A stretch of 64,000 nucleotides of DNA, from contig CATZMZ010000001.1 in NCBI GenBank assembly GCA_958421945.1, positions 186,001 to 250,000 on the forward strand, in the 5' to 3' direction. Positions 36,113-45,069 of the stretch are shown here, in pieces. The notes beneath the pieces were generated by a model. That model searched no databases and had not been told where the DNA came from. It was given only the letters and a program-made list of their open reading frames with translations. The translations under genes were made by a program, and so were the position numbers. Source of the stretch: an uncultured Eubacteriales bacterium. Its GTDB lineage: Bacteria; Bacillota; Clostridia; Christensenellales; Borkfalkiaceae. How positions within the stretch are numbered: position 1 is the stretch's first letter; each line of letters begins with the position of its first letter.

Positions 36113-37510
36113 ATGATGAAAACGTATTTTTTAGCAATCGATATAGGTGCGTCCAGCGGCAGACATATTCTCGGCAGTACCGAAAACGGCAAGCTTGTTT
36201 TAGAAGAGGTTTACCGCTTTAAAAACGGTGCGGAAAAACGCGACGGCAAGCTCGTCTGGAACGACGCGGCGTTGTTTTCGAGCATCGTCGAGGGGCTTAA
36301 AAAATGTAAGGAAATCGGCAAAATTCCGCAGTATATCGGCATCGATACCTGGGGCGTGGATTACGCGCTTTTAGATAAAGACGATAAGCTTATCGGCGAG
36401 GTTTATTCTTACCGCGACGAAAGAACGCTTAAAGCTATTCCGGAAGTGGAAAAAATCGTCAGCGAAAAGGACTCTTACGCAGCCACGGGTATCAGCAAAA
36501 ACGTTTTTAACACCGTCTATCAGCTTTATTGCGACAAGTTAAGCGGCAAACTCGATAAGGCGGAAACTTTCCTTATGATGCCGGATTATCTGCATTTCCT
36601 TTTGACGGGCGTCAAGAAAAACGAATATACCAACGCTTCCACTACGGCTCTGCTTAACGCCAAAACACGCGACTGGGATTTTGATATTATCGATAAGCTC
36701 GGCTTAAAGCGCGAATTGTTTAAGACGCTGTATCTTCCGGGGACGGAGGTGGGCGCGTTAAAACCCGAAATCGCGGAGGCGGTCGGCTTTAACGCAAAGG
36801 TCGTTCTTCCCGCAACGCACGATACCGCAAGCGCGGTTATGGCTGTGCCGTCGGACGATATGCCCCTTTATATTTCCAGCGGAACGTGGTCGCTTATGGG
36901 TGTGGAAACTCCCGACGAAAACACCACGGAAGCCGCGCGCTCGGCGGGCTTTACCAACGAGGGCGGTTACGGCAAAAGCGTTCGCTTTTTGAAAAATATT
37001 ATGGGACTTTGGATGATTCAATGCATCAAAAAAGAATATAACGACAAATACAGCTTTACCGATTTCGTGGACGAGGCGAGAAAAGCCGAAGGCTTTGAAA
37101 GCACTGTTGAAGTGAACGATTTGTCTTTCTTCGCGCCCGAAAGCATGATAGAGGCGGTTAAGGCTTATTGCGCAAAAACTAATCAGCAAGTTCCGCAGAC
37201 GGTGGGCGAAATCGTCCGTTGCGTTTATATGAGTCTTGCAAAAACCTATAAGCGCGCCGCGGACGAAATCGAAGCGCTTACGGGCAAAAAGTTCAATCGG
37301 ATAAATATCGTTGGCGGCGGCTGTCAGAACGTTATGCTGAACGAGCTTACCGCAAAATATTCGGGCAGAACGGTCGTTGCAGGACCTGTTGAAGCCACCG
37401 CTACCGGCAATATTCTTGCGCAGATGCTCGCGGCGGGCGAAATCAAATCGCTTAAAGACGGCAAACAACTTATTCGCGATTCGTTCGATATTAAAGAAAT
37501 TCACGGCTGA
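36113..37510 (+). CDS. rhaB: Rhamnulokinase
   Basis: A 465-residue FGGY-family sugar kinase that phosphorylates L-rhamnulose. The N-terminal phosphate loop AIDIGASSGRHILG, YIGIDTWGVDYALLD, SGTWSLMGVE and the C-terminal NIVGGGCQNVMLN adenosine segment match RhaB rather than xylulose or glycerol kinases. Its partners (rhaA, rhaD, a transporter, an AraC regulator) are not beside it; the gene stands alone with its own promoter. Substrate is inferred from family resemblance; a related deoxy-ketose is possible. Confidence 0.9.
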   Translation: MMKTYFLAIDIGASSGRHILGSTENGKLVLEEVYRFKNGAEKRDGKLVWNDAALFSSIVEGLKKCKEIGKIPQYIGIDTWGVDYALLDKDDKLIGEVYSYRDERTLKAIPEVEKIVSEKDSYAATGISKNVFNTVYQLYCDKLSGKLDKAETFLMMPDYLHFLLTGVKKNEYTNASTTALLNAKTRDWDFDIIDKLGLKRELFKTLYLPGTEVGALKPEIAEAVGFNAKVVLPATHDTASAVMAVPSDDMPLYISSGTWSLMGVETPDENTTEAARSAGFTNEGGYGKSVRFLKNIMGLWMIQCIKKEYNDKYSFTDFVDEARKAEGFESTVEVNDLSFFAPESMIEAVKAYCAKTNQQVPQTVGEIVRCVYMSLAKTYKRAADEIEALTGKKFNRINIVGGGCQNVMLNELTAKYSGRTVVAGPVEATATGNILAQMLAAGEIKSLKDGKQLIRDSFDIKEIHG

Positions 37511-37551
37511 TTTATCCGGCGCGAATCGTCGGCTTACGCGACGCAAGAAGG

Positions 37552-37647
37552 GCGGTTACCCGAAAGTTTGCCACCGTGCTTAAAAATAATCGGCTTGTCG
37601 GTTGTATTAAAGACGGTTGTTTTAATCGCGGTTACCCGAAAGTTTGC
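37552..37647 (+). repeat. 20-base direct repeat upstream of tyrS
   Basis: GCGGTTACCCGAAAGTTTGC occurs at 37552-37571 and identically at 37628-37647, 76 bases apart, in the 200-base gap between rhaB and tyrS. It does not match the T-box core. It may be a small duplication or paired regulatory sites. Confidence 0.75.
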
Positions 37648-37710
37648 TGCCTGAACAAAGCTTATTATTATAACAATTATTACTACACATAAAGGAAGCG
37701 TGTTATTATC

Positions 37711-38925
37711 ATGAAAAACGTTTTAGACGTGCTCAGAGAAAGAGGATTTATCAAACAAACGGTTTACGAGGACGAGCTTTACGAGCTTTTATCGAAAGAG
37801 AGCGTTCCGTTTTACATCGGTTTTGACCCGACTGCCGACAGCCTGCATATAGGGCATTATATCCCTATTATGGCGATGGCGTGGATGCAGCGTTACGGGC
37901 ATAAGCCTATCGCGCTGTTCGGCGGCGGTACGGGTATGATAGGCGACCCTTCCGGCAGAAGCGATATGCGTCAGATGATGACGAGGGAAACCATCGACCA
38001 TAATATCGCTTGTTTTAAAAAGCAGATGTCGCGCTTTATCCGTTTCGACGGCGAAAACGCTGCGATTGTGGCTAACAACGCGGACTGGCTGTTAGGACTT
38101 AACTACGTGGAGTTTCTCCGCGATATAGGCGTATATTTTTCGGTTAATAAAATGCTCACGGCAGAGTGTTTTAAGCAAAGAATGGAAAAGGGACTTACCT
38201 TTTTAGAGTTTAACTATATGCTTATGCAAGGCTACGACTTTTTGTATCTTAACCGCAAATACGGTTGCAAGTTAGAGGTGGGCGGCGACGACCAGTGGTC
38301 GAACATGCTTGCCGGCGTGGATTTAATCAGAAGAAAGGAAAAAAAGAACGCGTTTTGCCTTACCTGCACGTTGCTGTTAAACAGCGAGGGCAAAAAAATG
38401 GGCAAAACCCAAAAGGGCGCGCTTTGGCTTGACGAAAACAAATGCTCTGTTTACGATTTTTATCAGTATTTCAGAAACGTCGAGGACGTTAAGGTGGAAG
38501 AGTGCATGCGCCTTTTAACCTTTATGGATATGGACGAAATCAAGGAGCTTACCAAATATAACGACGAACGCATGAACGCCGCAAAAGAACGCCTTGCTTT
38601 TGAAGTAACCAAACTCGTTCACGGCGAGGAAAAGGCGAGAGAGGCGGAACGGCAGACGAAAGCCGCGTTCGGCGCGGGCAACGCGGAGGATATGATTACC
38701 GTCGAAATCCCCGCGGAAACCGTCTTAGTTGCGGACGTTCTCGTTGCGGCGGGGCAGGCTAAATCCAAGGGTGAAGCGAAACGTCTTATCGAGGGCGGCG
38801 GCGTCGCGCTTGACGACGTAAAAGCCGTCGGCGCGTTTGCGGAAATCCCCGAAGAGATAAAGGCGAAGGGAGAGTTCGTTTTGCATAAAGGCAAAAAAGT
38901 ACACCTTAAAATTATATTGAAATAA
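37711..38925 (+). CDS. tyrS: Tyrosyl-tRNA synthetase
   Basis: A 404-residue class I synthetase. The HIGH motif is in [15 protein letters not shown] and the second signature is KKMGKT (the KFGKT-type of bacterial TyrRS). Tyr-recognition residues are in [12 protein letters not shown] and [11 protein letters not shown]-terminal S4 domain (about residues 335-400) binds tRNA. The ribosome binding site AAAGGAAG is rather far (about 13 bases) from the ATG. Upstream, no T-box specifier or antiterminator is seen, only a 20-base direct repeat. Confidence 0.97.
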   Translation: MKNVLDVLRERGFIKQTVYEDELYELLSKESVPFYIGFDPTADSLHIGHYIPIMAMAWMQRYGHKPIALFGGGTGMIGDPSGRSDMRQMMTRETIDHNIACFKKQMSRFIRFDGENAAIVANNADWLLGLNYVEFLRDIGVYFSVNKMLTAECFKQRMEKGLTFLEFNYMLMQGYDFLYLNRKYGCKLEVGGDDQWSNMLAGVDLIRRKEKKNAFCLTCTLLLNSEGKKMGKTQKGALWLDENKCSVYDFYQYFRNVEDVKVEECMRLLTFMDMDEIKELTKYNDERMNAAKERLAFEVTKLVHGEEKAREAERQTKAAFGAGNAEDMITVEIPAETVLVADVLVAAGQAKSKGEAKRLIEGGGVALDDVKAVGAFAEIPEEIKAKGEFVLHKGKKVHLKIILK

Positions 38926-38930
38926 CGCTT

Positions 38931-39581
38931 ATGTCGGCGTATTTTACAGTCTGTGGCGAGCCGGAAAACACGATCGTGATAGAAAAATCGCGGTTTATCT
39001 GCTCGATGAAAAACGTGGAGAGCGAGGCGGACGCGCGCGCTTTTATAGAATCCGTCCGCAAAAAATATTCGCTCGCAAATCATCATTGTTACGCGTTTAT
39101 TTCGGACTCGCAGGGCAGAAATTTCAGGTTTTCCGACGACGGCGAGCCGCAAGGAACGGCGGGTATGCCCATTCTTAACGTGTTAAAAACCAAAGGTTTT
39201 TTCTGTACGGCTGCGGTCGTTACGCGTTTTTTCGGCGGGGTAAAACTAGGCGCGGGCGGTCTTACGCGCGCTTACGGCAACAGCGTTACCGAGTGCGCGG
39301 CTAAAGCAAAGCTTAAAGTTATGACGCCCGTTGTTTTTTACGAAACGCTTACCGATTACGACGGTTACGCGAAGCTTGTCAAGCTTTCCGACTCGCCCGA
39401 TTATGCGGTCGCAAAAACCGAGTTTACCGATAAGGTTAAACTTTGTATTGCCGCAAACACCGCGTCCGGCGCGGAAATTAAGTTTAAAACCGCACTTTCG
39501 GACATGTTTAAGGGTAAAAACGTTATCGTTTCCGAGACTGACGGATATTACGATTTTGCGGAGAAATTATGTCGAAAATAA
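38931..39581 (+). CDS. YigZ/IMPACT family protein
   Basis: A 216-residue member of the UPF0029 family. The N-terminal IMPACT domain shows EKSRFICSMKNVESEADARAF, NHHCYAF, SDDGEPQGTAG and RFFGGVKLGAGGLTRAYG, all diagnostic. A C-terminal DUF1949 ferredoxin-like domain follows. Biological role is not established; the eukaryotic homologue IMPACT acts on translational control. It begins five bases after tyrS and overlaps recX by 13 bases, forming a tyrS-yigZ-recX-nnr run. Confidence 0.93.
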   Translation: MSAYFTVCGEPENTIVIEKSRFICSMKNVESEADARAFIESVRKKYSLANHHCYAFISDSQGRNFRFSDDGEPQGTAGMPILNVLKTKGFFCTAAVVTRFFGGVKLGAGGLTRAYGNSVTECAAKAKLKVMTPVVFYETLTDYDGYAKLVKLSDSPDYAVAKTEFTDKVKLCIAANTASGAEIKFKTALSDMFKGKNVIVSETDGYYDFAEKLCRK

Positions 39582-40207
39582 CCGCGATTACCGCGCAGGA
39601 AAAGCGCAAGGACAGGTGCAATATTTTCGTTGACGGAGAGTTTTACGCCGGCGTTTCGCTCGAAACGGTGGTTAAGCTGCGCATAAAGGCGGGCATGGAA
39701 ACGGACGCGGACGGGTTAAAAGAAATGCTTGACGAGTCCGAACGTTCGGAGGCGACGGAAAAGGCGCTGTTTTATATTTCAAAAACGCCGAAAACGAAGA
39801 GAGAGGTTAAGGATTATCTCGTTAAAAAGGGGTTTTCCGAAACGTCGGCTTGGCACGCCGTCGACAAGCTTAAAGAATACGGTTATATCGACGACGAGCA
39901 GTACGCAAGGCGGTTTATCGAATGTACGGGCAGAACGCAGGGCAAACGCCTTATGGCGTATAAGCTGATGGCAAAAGGCGTTAAAAAAGAGGACGTGGAG
40001 TCCGCTTACGACGCGTCGGGCGGTTCGGCAAAGGATAACGCAGCTGCTCTCGCGATAAAACGGCTTAAAAATAAAGAAATCAACAAGGAAAATATACTTA
40101 AAACGTACAGATATCTTATTTCGCGCGGGTTTTCTTACGAGGAAGCCGAGTTCGCGATTACGCCCTTTAAAAACGGGGATTTTTCAGATGGCGAGGTGGA
40201 CGGCTGA
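39569..40207 (+). CDS. recX: Regulatory protein RecX
   Basis: A 212-residue all-helical protein that modulates RecA filaments. The three-helix repeats are visible (KTKREVKDYLVKKGF, LKEYGYIDDEQYARRFIE, KTYRYLISRGFSYEEAEFA). The length is normal for Gram-positive RecX. The start overlaps the YigZ gene, with GCGGAG upstream. RecA itself is not in the window. The following gene starts two bases after the stop. Confidence 0.9.
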   Translation: MSKITAITAQEKRKDRCNIFVDGEFYAGVSLETVVKLRIKAGMETDADGLKEMLDESERSEATEKALFYISKTPKTKREVKDYLVKKGFSETSAWHAVDKLKEYGYIDDEQYARRFIECTGRTQGKRLMAYKLMAKGVKKEDVESAYDASGGSAKDNAAALAIKRLKNKEINKENILKTYRYLISRGFSYEEAEFAITPFKNGDFSDGEVDG

Positions 40208-40209
40208 TT

Positions 40210-41643
40210 ATGGAACGTATTTTATCGGTGGAACAAATGCGCGCGGCGGACGCTTTCAATATCGAAAAGCTCGGCGTTACGGCGGAAGCCTTAACCGAAC
40301 GTGCGGGCGAGGCTGTCGCGCGCGAAATAGTTAAACGCCTTAAAGGCGGCAGGGTTTTGGTGTGCCTTGGTAAAGGCAATAACGGCGCGGACGGCAGAGT
40401 CATCGCTAAAATACTCGGCGCGACGCACGGTTTTTCCGTCGTTACGATGACGGTTACAAACGGCATTTTTAAGCTATTCGATAAAAAGTTCGATATTATC
40501 GTCGATTGCATTTTCGGCACGGGACTTAACAGAGAGGTCGACGGAAAGGTTAAAACCGCCATCGAAAAGATTAACGAAAGCGGCGCGTACGTCGTTTCGT
40601 GCGATATCGCAAGCGGCTTAAACGGCGACACGGGCAGGGTTATGGGCGTTGCGGTTAAGGCAAATCTCACCGTCGCGATACAAGAATATAAGCTCGGTCA
40701 TTTTATCAACGACGGTCCGGATTATTCGGGCGAGGTCGTTGCAAAGGATATAGGTTTAAGCATTTGGGGTGACGATTACGCCAAAAGGCTGACGAAAGAC
40801 GACGTCGCCAAGTTTTTCCCGCGGCGGAAAAGAAACGTCAATAAAGGCAGTTTCGGTAAAGCGGGAGTTTTAGGCGGCAGTAAAAGTTTTTCGGGCAGCG
40901 CGCTTTTATCCCTTAACGCGCTCGTCGCGCTTAAAACGGGCAGCGGGTACTCCTTTTTAGCTGTCCCCGGCTGTATTTTCGGTGCGGTGTGCGGGCTTAA
41001 TCCCGAATGTATCCTTACCGCTCTCCCCGACGACGGCGAAAATCTCGTATTTAACGAAGAAAGACTTAAACCGCTTTTAATGCTCGACGCGCTCGCCGTG
41101 GGTATGGGCATGGGCGTTACACGTGAAAACTATAAAATTATAGAATATTTGCTTAAAAATTTCCGCGGAAAGCTGCTTATAGACGCGGACGGGCTTAACA
41201 CTCTTTCGGCTTTCGGAACGGAAATAATTAAAAACGCGTCGTGCGAAGTGGTTTTGTCGCCGCATATAGGCGAATTTGCAAGGCTCACGGGGGAAAGTAC
41301 GAAGGATATTCTCGAAAACCCCGTGATTAAAGCCAAAAATTTTGCCGAAAAACACGGCGTTACGCTGTTGCTTAAATCAGCCGTTTCGATAATTACCGAC
41401 GGGAAAGAGGTGTATCTTAATACCACGGGCTGTTCCGCGCTCGCAAAGGCGGGTAGCGGCGACGTGCTTTCGGGGTTAATCGCAGGGCTTTTAGCCGGCG
41501 GAAATCCTACGTTCGATTGCGTAACTGCGGGATGTTGGCTGTTCGGTAAAGCGGGCGAGCTTGCCGCGAAAGAGCAAAACGATTACACCGTTACCGCAAC
41601 GGACGTAATTGCCGCGCTTCCCGTCGTCATAAATTCGCTGTAA
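40210..41643 (+). CDS. nnr: Bifunctional NAD(P)H-hydrate epimerase / ADP-dependent dehydratase
   Basis: A 477-residue two-domain metabolite-repair enzyme. The N-terminal NnrE (YjeF) domain epimerises damaged NAD(P)HX (CLGKGNNGADGRVIAK, DCIFGTGLNREV, SCDIASGLNGDTG); the C-terminal NnrD kinase-like domain dehydrates it with ADP (GVLGGSKSFSGSA, LIDADGLNTLS, VVLSPHIGEFARL, AKAGSGDVLSGLIAGLLA). Both domains have the expected motifs and full length. It ends a tightly spaced four-gene run. Confidence 0.96.
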   Translation: MERILSVEQMRAADAFNIEKLGVTAEALTERAGEAVAREIVKRLKGGRVLVCLGKGNNGADGRVIAKILGATHGFSVVTMTVTNGIFKLFDKKFDIIVDCIFGTGLNREVDGKVKTAIEKINESGAYVVSCDIASGLNGDTGRVMGVAVKANLTVAIQEYKLGHFINDGPDYSGEVVAKDIGLSIWGDDYAKRLTKDDVAKFFPRRKRNVNKGSFGKAGVLGGSKSFSGSALLSLNALVALKTGSGYSFLAVPGCIFGAVCGLNPECILTALPDDGENLVFNEERLKPLLMLDALAVGMGMGVTRENYKIIEYLLKNFRGKLLIDADGLNTLSAFGTEIIKNASCEVVLSPHIGEFARLTGESTKDILENPVIKAKNFAEKHGVTLLLKSAVSIITDGKEVYLNTTGCSALAKAGSGDVLSGLIAGLLAGGNPTFDCVTAGCWLFGKAGELAAKEQNDYTVTATDVIAALPVVINSL

Positions 41644-41723
41644 AAGCCCGTAATGCGGTTTAACGGACGAAAAGTACGGTAAAATGCGGCAAAAGGCGAG
41701 TTTTATTTGCCGGAAAAGTCTGA

Positions 41724-42032
41724 TTATACCCGATAAAATCCGAAGCCGTTGTTAAACAGATTTACCGCGACGTAAACGTTTACGGCGATAAGCACGGGCA
41801 TTGCAACCATCATAAACAGGCTTTTTAGTCTGTATTTAAAGATAAACATAAACACGAAAATGCCCGTCGCACCGCCGAGAAGCCCCGTAAACAGCAGCTT
41901 TGCGTCGCTAACGGAAATGTTTTCCTCGTCGCCGTTCTCGCGTGCTTTTTTCTGTTCGCGCAGCATCATTATTCCGTAAAAATTCACGGCGGCGAGATAG
42001 ACTATCGTTATTACAAGAAAAAACGTTGGCAT
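41724..42032 (-). CDS. Small membrane protein, DUF1294-like
   Basis: A 102-residue protein with three hydrophobic segments (about residues 2-23, 47-66 and 72-95). The LLFTGLLGGATGIFVFMFIFKYRLKS core resembles DUF1294, whose members have a LLGG.lG...g...frHKt pattern; the usual His is Tyr-Arg here, so the match is partial. No function is known. It is the only minus-strand gene between 16.6 and 50 kb, convergent to nnr and divergent from nrdR. No clear ribosome binding site is seen. Confidence 0.65.
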   Translation of the reverse strand: MPTFFLVITIVYLAAVNFYGIMMLREQKKARENGDEENISVSDAKLLFTGLLGGATGIFVFMFIFKYRLKSLFMMVAMPVLIAVNVYVAVNLFNNGFGFYRV

Positions 42033-42220
42033 AATCGTTATTATGGCAGTTTTCGACGGTTTTTATTACTGTTTAACCGTTTATTTGCGACTTTTACTAT
42101 CGGATTATAACCGCATTTATGCGTTGGTTCGGTCGTTTTACCATTTTATCAGGACGTAAAGCGGGTATCGCGTTGTTTACCCGTATAAATAAAATCAAAC
42201 GTTATTACGAGGAATTTTTT

Positions 42221-42688
42221 ATGAAATGTATGTATTGCGGTTGTCTTGACAGCAAGGTTATCGATTCGCGCACGTCGGACGACGGCACTTCCATCAGGCG
42301 CAGGCGCGAATGCGTTAAATGCGGAAAACGTTTTACTACCTACGAAACGCTTGAAAGCACCCCCGTTTTCGTCATTAAATCGGACGGAACAAGGCAAATG
42401 TTCGACCCGAATAAGATTAAAATGGGTATCATCAAGGCTTGCGAAAAACGCCCCGTCGCGTCTGCCGATATGGATAAGCTCGTTGACGATATTCAGAAAA
42501 AAATCAACAATTCGCTCGTTCAGGAGATTTCCAGCCGCGAAATAGGCGAAATGGTTTGCGAGGGGCTGAAAGACATCGACGAGGTGTCTTATATCCGCTT
42601 CGCTTCCGTTTACCGCTCGTTTACCGATACGACCTCTTTTATGAAAGAGCTTGAAAAAATGATTACCAAAAAGGGCGGGAAAAGGTAA
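42221..42688 (+). CDS. nrdR: Transcriptional repressor NrdR
   Basis: A 155-residue repressor of ribonucleotide reductase genes. The zinc ribbon (CMYCG at residues 3-7, then CVKCGKRF) is followed by the ATP-cone domain (VIKSDGTRQMFDPNKIKMGI to the SYIRFASVYRSF segment). The ATG at 42221 is chosen because NrdR begins directly with the zinc ribbon and CGAGGA lies upstream; a longer upstream frame has no such support. No nrd gene or NrdR box pair is visible in the window. Confidence 0.95.
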   Translation: MKCMYCGCLDSKVIDSRTSDDGTSIRRRRECVKCGKRFTTYETLESTPVFVIKSDGTRQMFDPNKIKMGIIKACEKRPVASADMDKLVDDIQKKINNSLVQEISSREIGEMVCEGLKDIDEVSYIRFASVYRSFTDTTSFMKELEKMITKKGGKR

Positions 42689-42809
42689 TTTATAATACTG
42701 CTTCCGCGGGGGATTTTGCATATTTATTGACGTACACGCCGTTTAACGGGCGGTTCGTTGGTTTTTTATGACGTCTTTTAATTATTAACGTTTAAGGAGA
42801 AAATTTAAT

Positions 42810-43271
42810 ATGAATAAGTGGGACGAAAGGTTTATGTCGCTTGCCGAAACGGTTGCCGAGTGGTCAAGCTGTTATCAGACAAACAGACACGTCGGAGCTG
42901 TCGTCGTTAAGGATAAAAGGATTCTTACAACCGGTTATAACGGCGCGCCGTCGGGCATCGAAAGTTGCGCGGAGCGCGGTGTGTGCCTGCGCCGCGAACG
43001 TAATATCGCAAGCGGAACTATGCAAGAGGTTTGTTACGCCGTCCACGCCGAACAAAATGCGATTATTCAGGCGGCAAAGCTCGGCGTAAGTCTGCAAGAT
43101 TCCACTATGTACGTTACCCATCAACCGTGCGTCATTTGCACGAGAATGATTTTGAATTCCGGCATTAAAAGGGTTATTTATAAAAACGGTTATCCGGACG
43201 AGTTCGCGTTGGAGCTTTTCGCTAAATCGGGCGTGGAAATTGTCAAGTATTCGGATTTGCAAAACGATTAG
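42810..43271 (+). CDS. Deoxycytidylate (dCMP) deaminase
   Basis: A 153-residue zinc enzyme converting dCMP to dUMP for dTTP synthesis. The zinc ligands are in HAEQNAI (His and catalytic Glu) and PCVICTRMI (two Cys); the N-terminal WDERFMSLAETVAEWS and GYNGAPSG are characteristic of the ComEB/dCMP deaminase group. TAAGGAG lies before the ATG. It follows nrdR, so both genes concern deoxynucleotide supply. Confidence 0.94.
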   Translation: MNKWDERFMSLAETVAEWSSCYQTNRHVGAVVVKDKRILTTGYNGAPSGIESCAERGVCLRRERNIASGTMQEVCYAVHAEQNAIIQAAKLGVSLQDSTMYVTHQPCVICTRMILNSGIKRVIYKNGYPDEFALELFAKSGVEIVKYSDLQND

Positions 43272-43273
43272 TT

Positions 43274-43323
43274 TTTCGGTTACGAGCGGCGCGCCCGCAA
43301 ACGGGCGCGCCGCGTAACCGAAA
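43274..43323. repeat. Very stable GC-rich hairpin after the dCMP deaminase gene
   Basis: Arms 43274-43294 and 43301-43323 pair almost perfectly, with a two-base bulge, and include two GGCGCGCC octamers at the tip. The loop is four to six bases. There is no U-run on either side, so it is not a classical terminator; it could stabilise the transcript end. Confidence 0.6.
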
Positions 43324-43432
43324 GACATTTCGTCGCGCCGTGCAACCGCTCGGTAAGCGCGCGATATGAATATTTTATTCGGGCGACTTTTTTCGGTTTT
43401 AATCGATAAAAGGGTGGGTAAAAGGGGATTTT

Positions 43433-44716
43433 ATGAAGCTTTCCTACAAAAAAGTTATTCTCACGGGCTTTGCGTTTTTTCTGATTTGCGCGTTCTGGCA
43501 GGCTTACGATAATATCGTGCCGCTGATTCTCGTCAATAAGTTCGGATTTTCACAAACACAGTCGGGCGTGGTTATGGCGCTCGACAATATTCTTGCGTTG
43601 TTTATGCTTCCGCTTTTCGGTGTTCTGTCCGATAAAACGAACACGCCTATGGGCAAGCGCAAGCCTTACGTTCTTTTCGGCACGATTGTCGCCGTGACGG
43701 GGTTCTTGTTTATTCCCGTTATCGATAATAGATATTTGTTCATCGCGGTTTTGCTTGTCGTGCTTGTCGCGATGGCGTCCTTCCGCACTCCCGCTGTCGC
43801 GCTTATGCCGGACGTTACTTGTAAACCGTTACGCAGCAAGGCTAACGCGGTTATAAACCTTATGGGTACGGCGGGCGGCATAATCGTTCTCGTGTTCGGC
43901 ATTTTGTTTAAAACGAGCAAGCCGGGGAACGTTAATTTTCTCACTTACGTTATCTCCGTCTGTTTGCTTATGCTCGTCGCGCTCGTTATCTTCGTTTTAA
44001 CCGTTAAAGAACCGCGCTGGTCGCAGGAAATGTTAAGCGACACCGAACGCTATTTCCGCGATACGGAAACGGAGGAACGCAACGAAAAGGGCGGCAAGCT
44101 TTCTAAAAGTCAACTGTTATCGCTCGTTTTCCTGCTCGCGTCCGTCGTGTTTTGGTTTATGGGATATAATGCCGTTACGAGTAAATATTCCCTTTACGCG
44201 GAAAGAGTTCTCGCGCAGGATTATAACCTTACGATGATGATTGCGCAGGGTGCGGCGATTGTTTCTTACGTTCCCGTCGGATGCGTCGCAAGTAAAATCG
44301 GCAGAAAAAAAACAGTTCTTGCGGGCGTTCTTATGCTGTTCGCGGCGTTTCTGTCCGCTTCGTTTATTCGCTCCGGCTCGTCGCCTGTCGTTATGTACGC
44401 GCTGTTCGCTTTGGCGGGAATAGGTTGGGCAACGATAAACGTTAATTCCTTTCCTATGGTCGTGGAGCTTGCGAAAGATTCGGATACGGGCAGGTATACG
44501 GGGATTTATTATACAGCAAGCATGGCGGCGCAAACCGTTACGCCGATTTTGTCGGGCGCGGTTATGGACGCGGCGGGGAATATGCTTCCGCTGTTCGTTT
44601 ACGCTGCCGCGTGCGTCGGACTGGCGTTTTTAACTATGCTGTTCGTTAAGCACGGCGATAGTAAGCCCGAAACACCGGAGGATAAAATGACTCTGCTTGC
44701 CGGGGCAGATGATTAA
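43433..44716 (+). CDS. Major facilitator superfamily transporter
   Basis: A 427-residue, 12-helix membrane protein. MFS signature loops are visible: GVLSDKTNTPMGKRKPYV between helices 2 and 3 and the related KIGRKKTVLAG in the second half. The FWQAYDNIVPLIL start and the PMGKRKPY loop resemble sugar-transporting GPH/SLC45-like members, so a sugar or glycoside substrate is plausible. It is the last gene of the GC-rich block, 219 bases before the tRNA-Ser gene. AAAGGGG lies upstream of the ATG. Confidence 0.88.
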   Translation: MKLSYKKVILTGFAFFLICAFWQAYDNIVPLILVNKFGFSQTQSGVVMALDNILALFMLPLFGVLSDKTNTPMGKRKPYVLFGTIVAVTGFLFIPVIDNRYLFIAVLLVVLVAMASFRTPAVALMPDVTCKPLRSKANAVINLMGTAGGIIVLVFGILFKTSKPGNVNFLTYVISVCLLMLVALVIFVLTVKEPRWSQEMLSDTERYFRDTETEERNEKGGKLSKSQLLSLVFLLASVVFWFMGYNAVTSKYSLYAERVLAQDYNLTMMIAQGAAIVSYVPVGCVASKIGRKKTVLAGVLMLFAAFLSASFIRSGSSPVVMYALFALAGIGWATINVNSFPMVVELAKDSDTGRYTGIYYTASMAAQTVTPILSGAVMDAAGNMLPLFVYAAACVGLAFLTMLFVKHGDSKPETPEDKMTLLAGADD

Positions 44717-44758
44717 AACGATTAAAGAAATCAGAAAGATTAAAGAGATTAAAGAAAA
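44711..44758 (+). repeat. Nine-base periodic A-rich repeat
   Basis: GATTAAA recurs at 44711, 44720, 44738 and 44747, that is at multiples of nine bases, just at the end of the MFS gene. The rest of the gap to the tRNA is A-rich and holds only the tRNA promoter. A 66-codon frame here would encode a Lys/Ile repeat and is probably not a gene. Confidence 0.55.
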
Positions 44759-44866
44759 TAAAGCGCGGCGGTCGTGCTTTCGGAACAGAATATATTTGGA
44801 AAGGCGGACAAAAAACGGCTTAAATAATAAAAAGAAAACAAAATGCGATATAAAGCCGAAAAACGC

Positions 44867-44895
44867 TTGCGAAAAAGAAAAAAATAATGTAAACT
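44867..44895 (+). promoter_or_regulatory. Promoter of tRNA-Ser
   Basis: TTGCGA (44867-44872), 17 bases, TAAACT (44890-44895), 40 bases before the tRNA 5' end. Confidence 0.6.
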
Positions 44896-44935
44896 AAATA
44901 TCGTCGTAAGCGAGAGATTGCAAAGCGACGAAAAC

Positions 44936-45024
44936 GGAGGTTTATCGAAGCGGTCATAACGAGGCGGTCTTGAAAACCGTTTGGGTGCAAGCCCACGGGG
45001 GTTCGAATCCCTCAGCCTCCGCCA
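44936..45024 (+). tRNA. tRNA-Ser (anticodon UGA)
   Basis: An 89-base class II tRNA with encoded CCA. The acceptor arms GGAGGTT and AGCCTCC pair (one G-U), the anticodon loop CTTGAAA between GCGGT and ACCGT presents TGA at 44971-44973, a long variable arm (GGGTGCAAGCCC) is present as in Ser tRNAs, and the T arm reads GGGGGTTCGAATCCCTC. It reads UCA and related Ser codons. It lies exactly where the sequence changes from GC-rich core genes to AT-rich accessory genes. Confidence 0.97.
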
Positions 45025-45068
45025 AAAAAATACTGCAAAAAAGGATACTTTTTCTGCAGTATTTTTTT
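45024..45068 (+). terminator. Intrinsic terminator of tRNA-Ser
   Basis: Arms AAAAAAATACTGCA (45024-45037) and TGCAGTATTTTTTT (45055-45068) are perfect complements of 14 bases, ending in seven Ts; the interior A- and T-runs can extend the stem. Confidence 0.9.
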
Positions 45069-45069
45069 A

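Noticed and set aside
37511..37710. T-box riboswitch before tyrS
   Set aside because: No AGGGTGGNACCGCG-like antiterminator core, specifier loop or terminator was found; only a direct repeat.
44697..44897. Lys/Ile-rich 66-codon frame overlapping the end of the MFS gene
   Set aside because: It is made of a nine-base repeat, has no ribosome binding site and overlaps the tRNA promoter.
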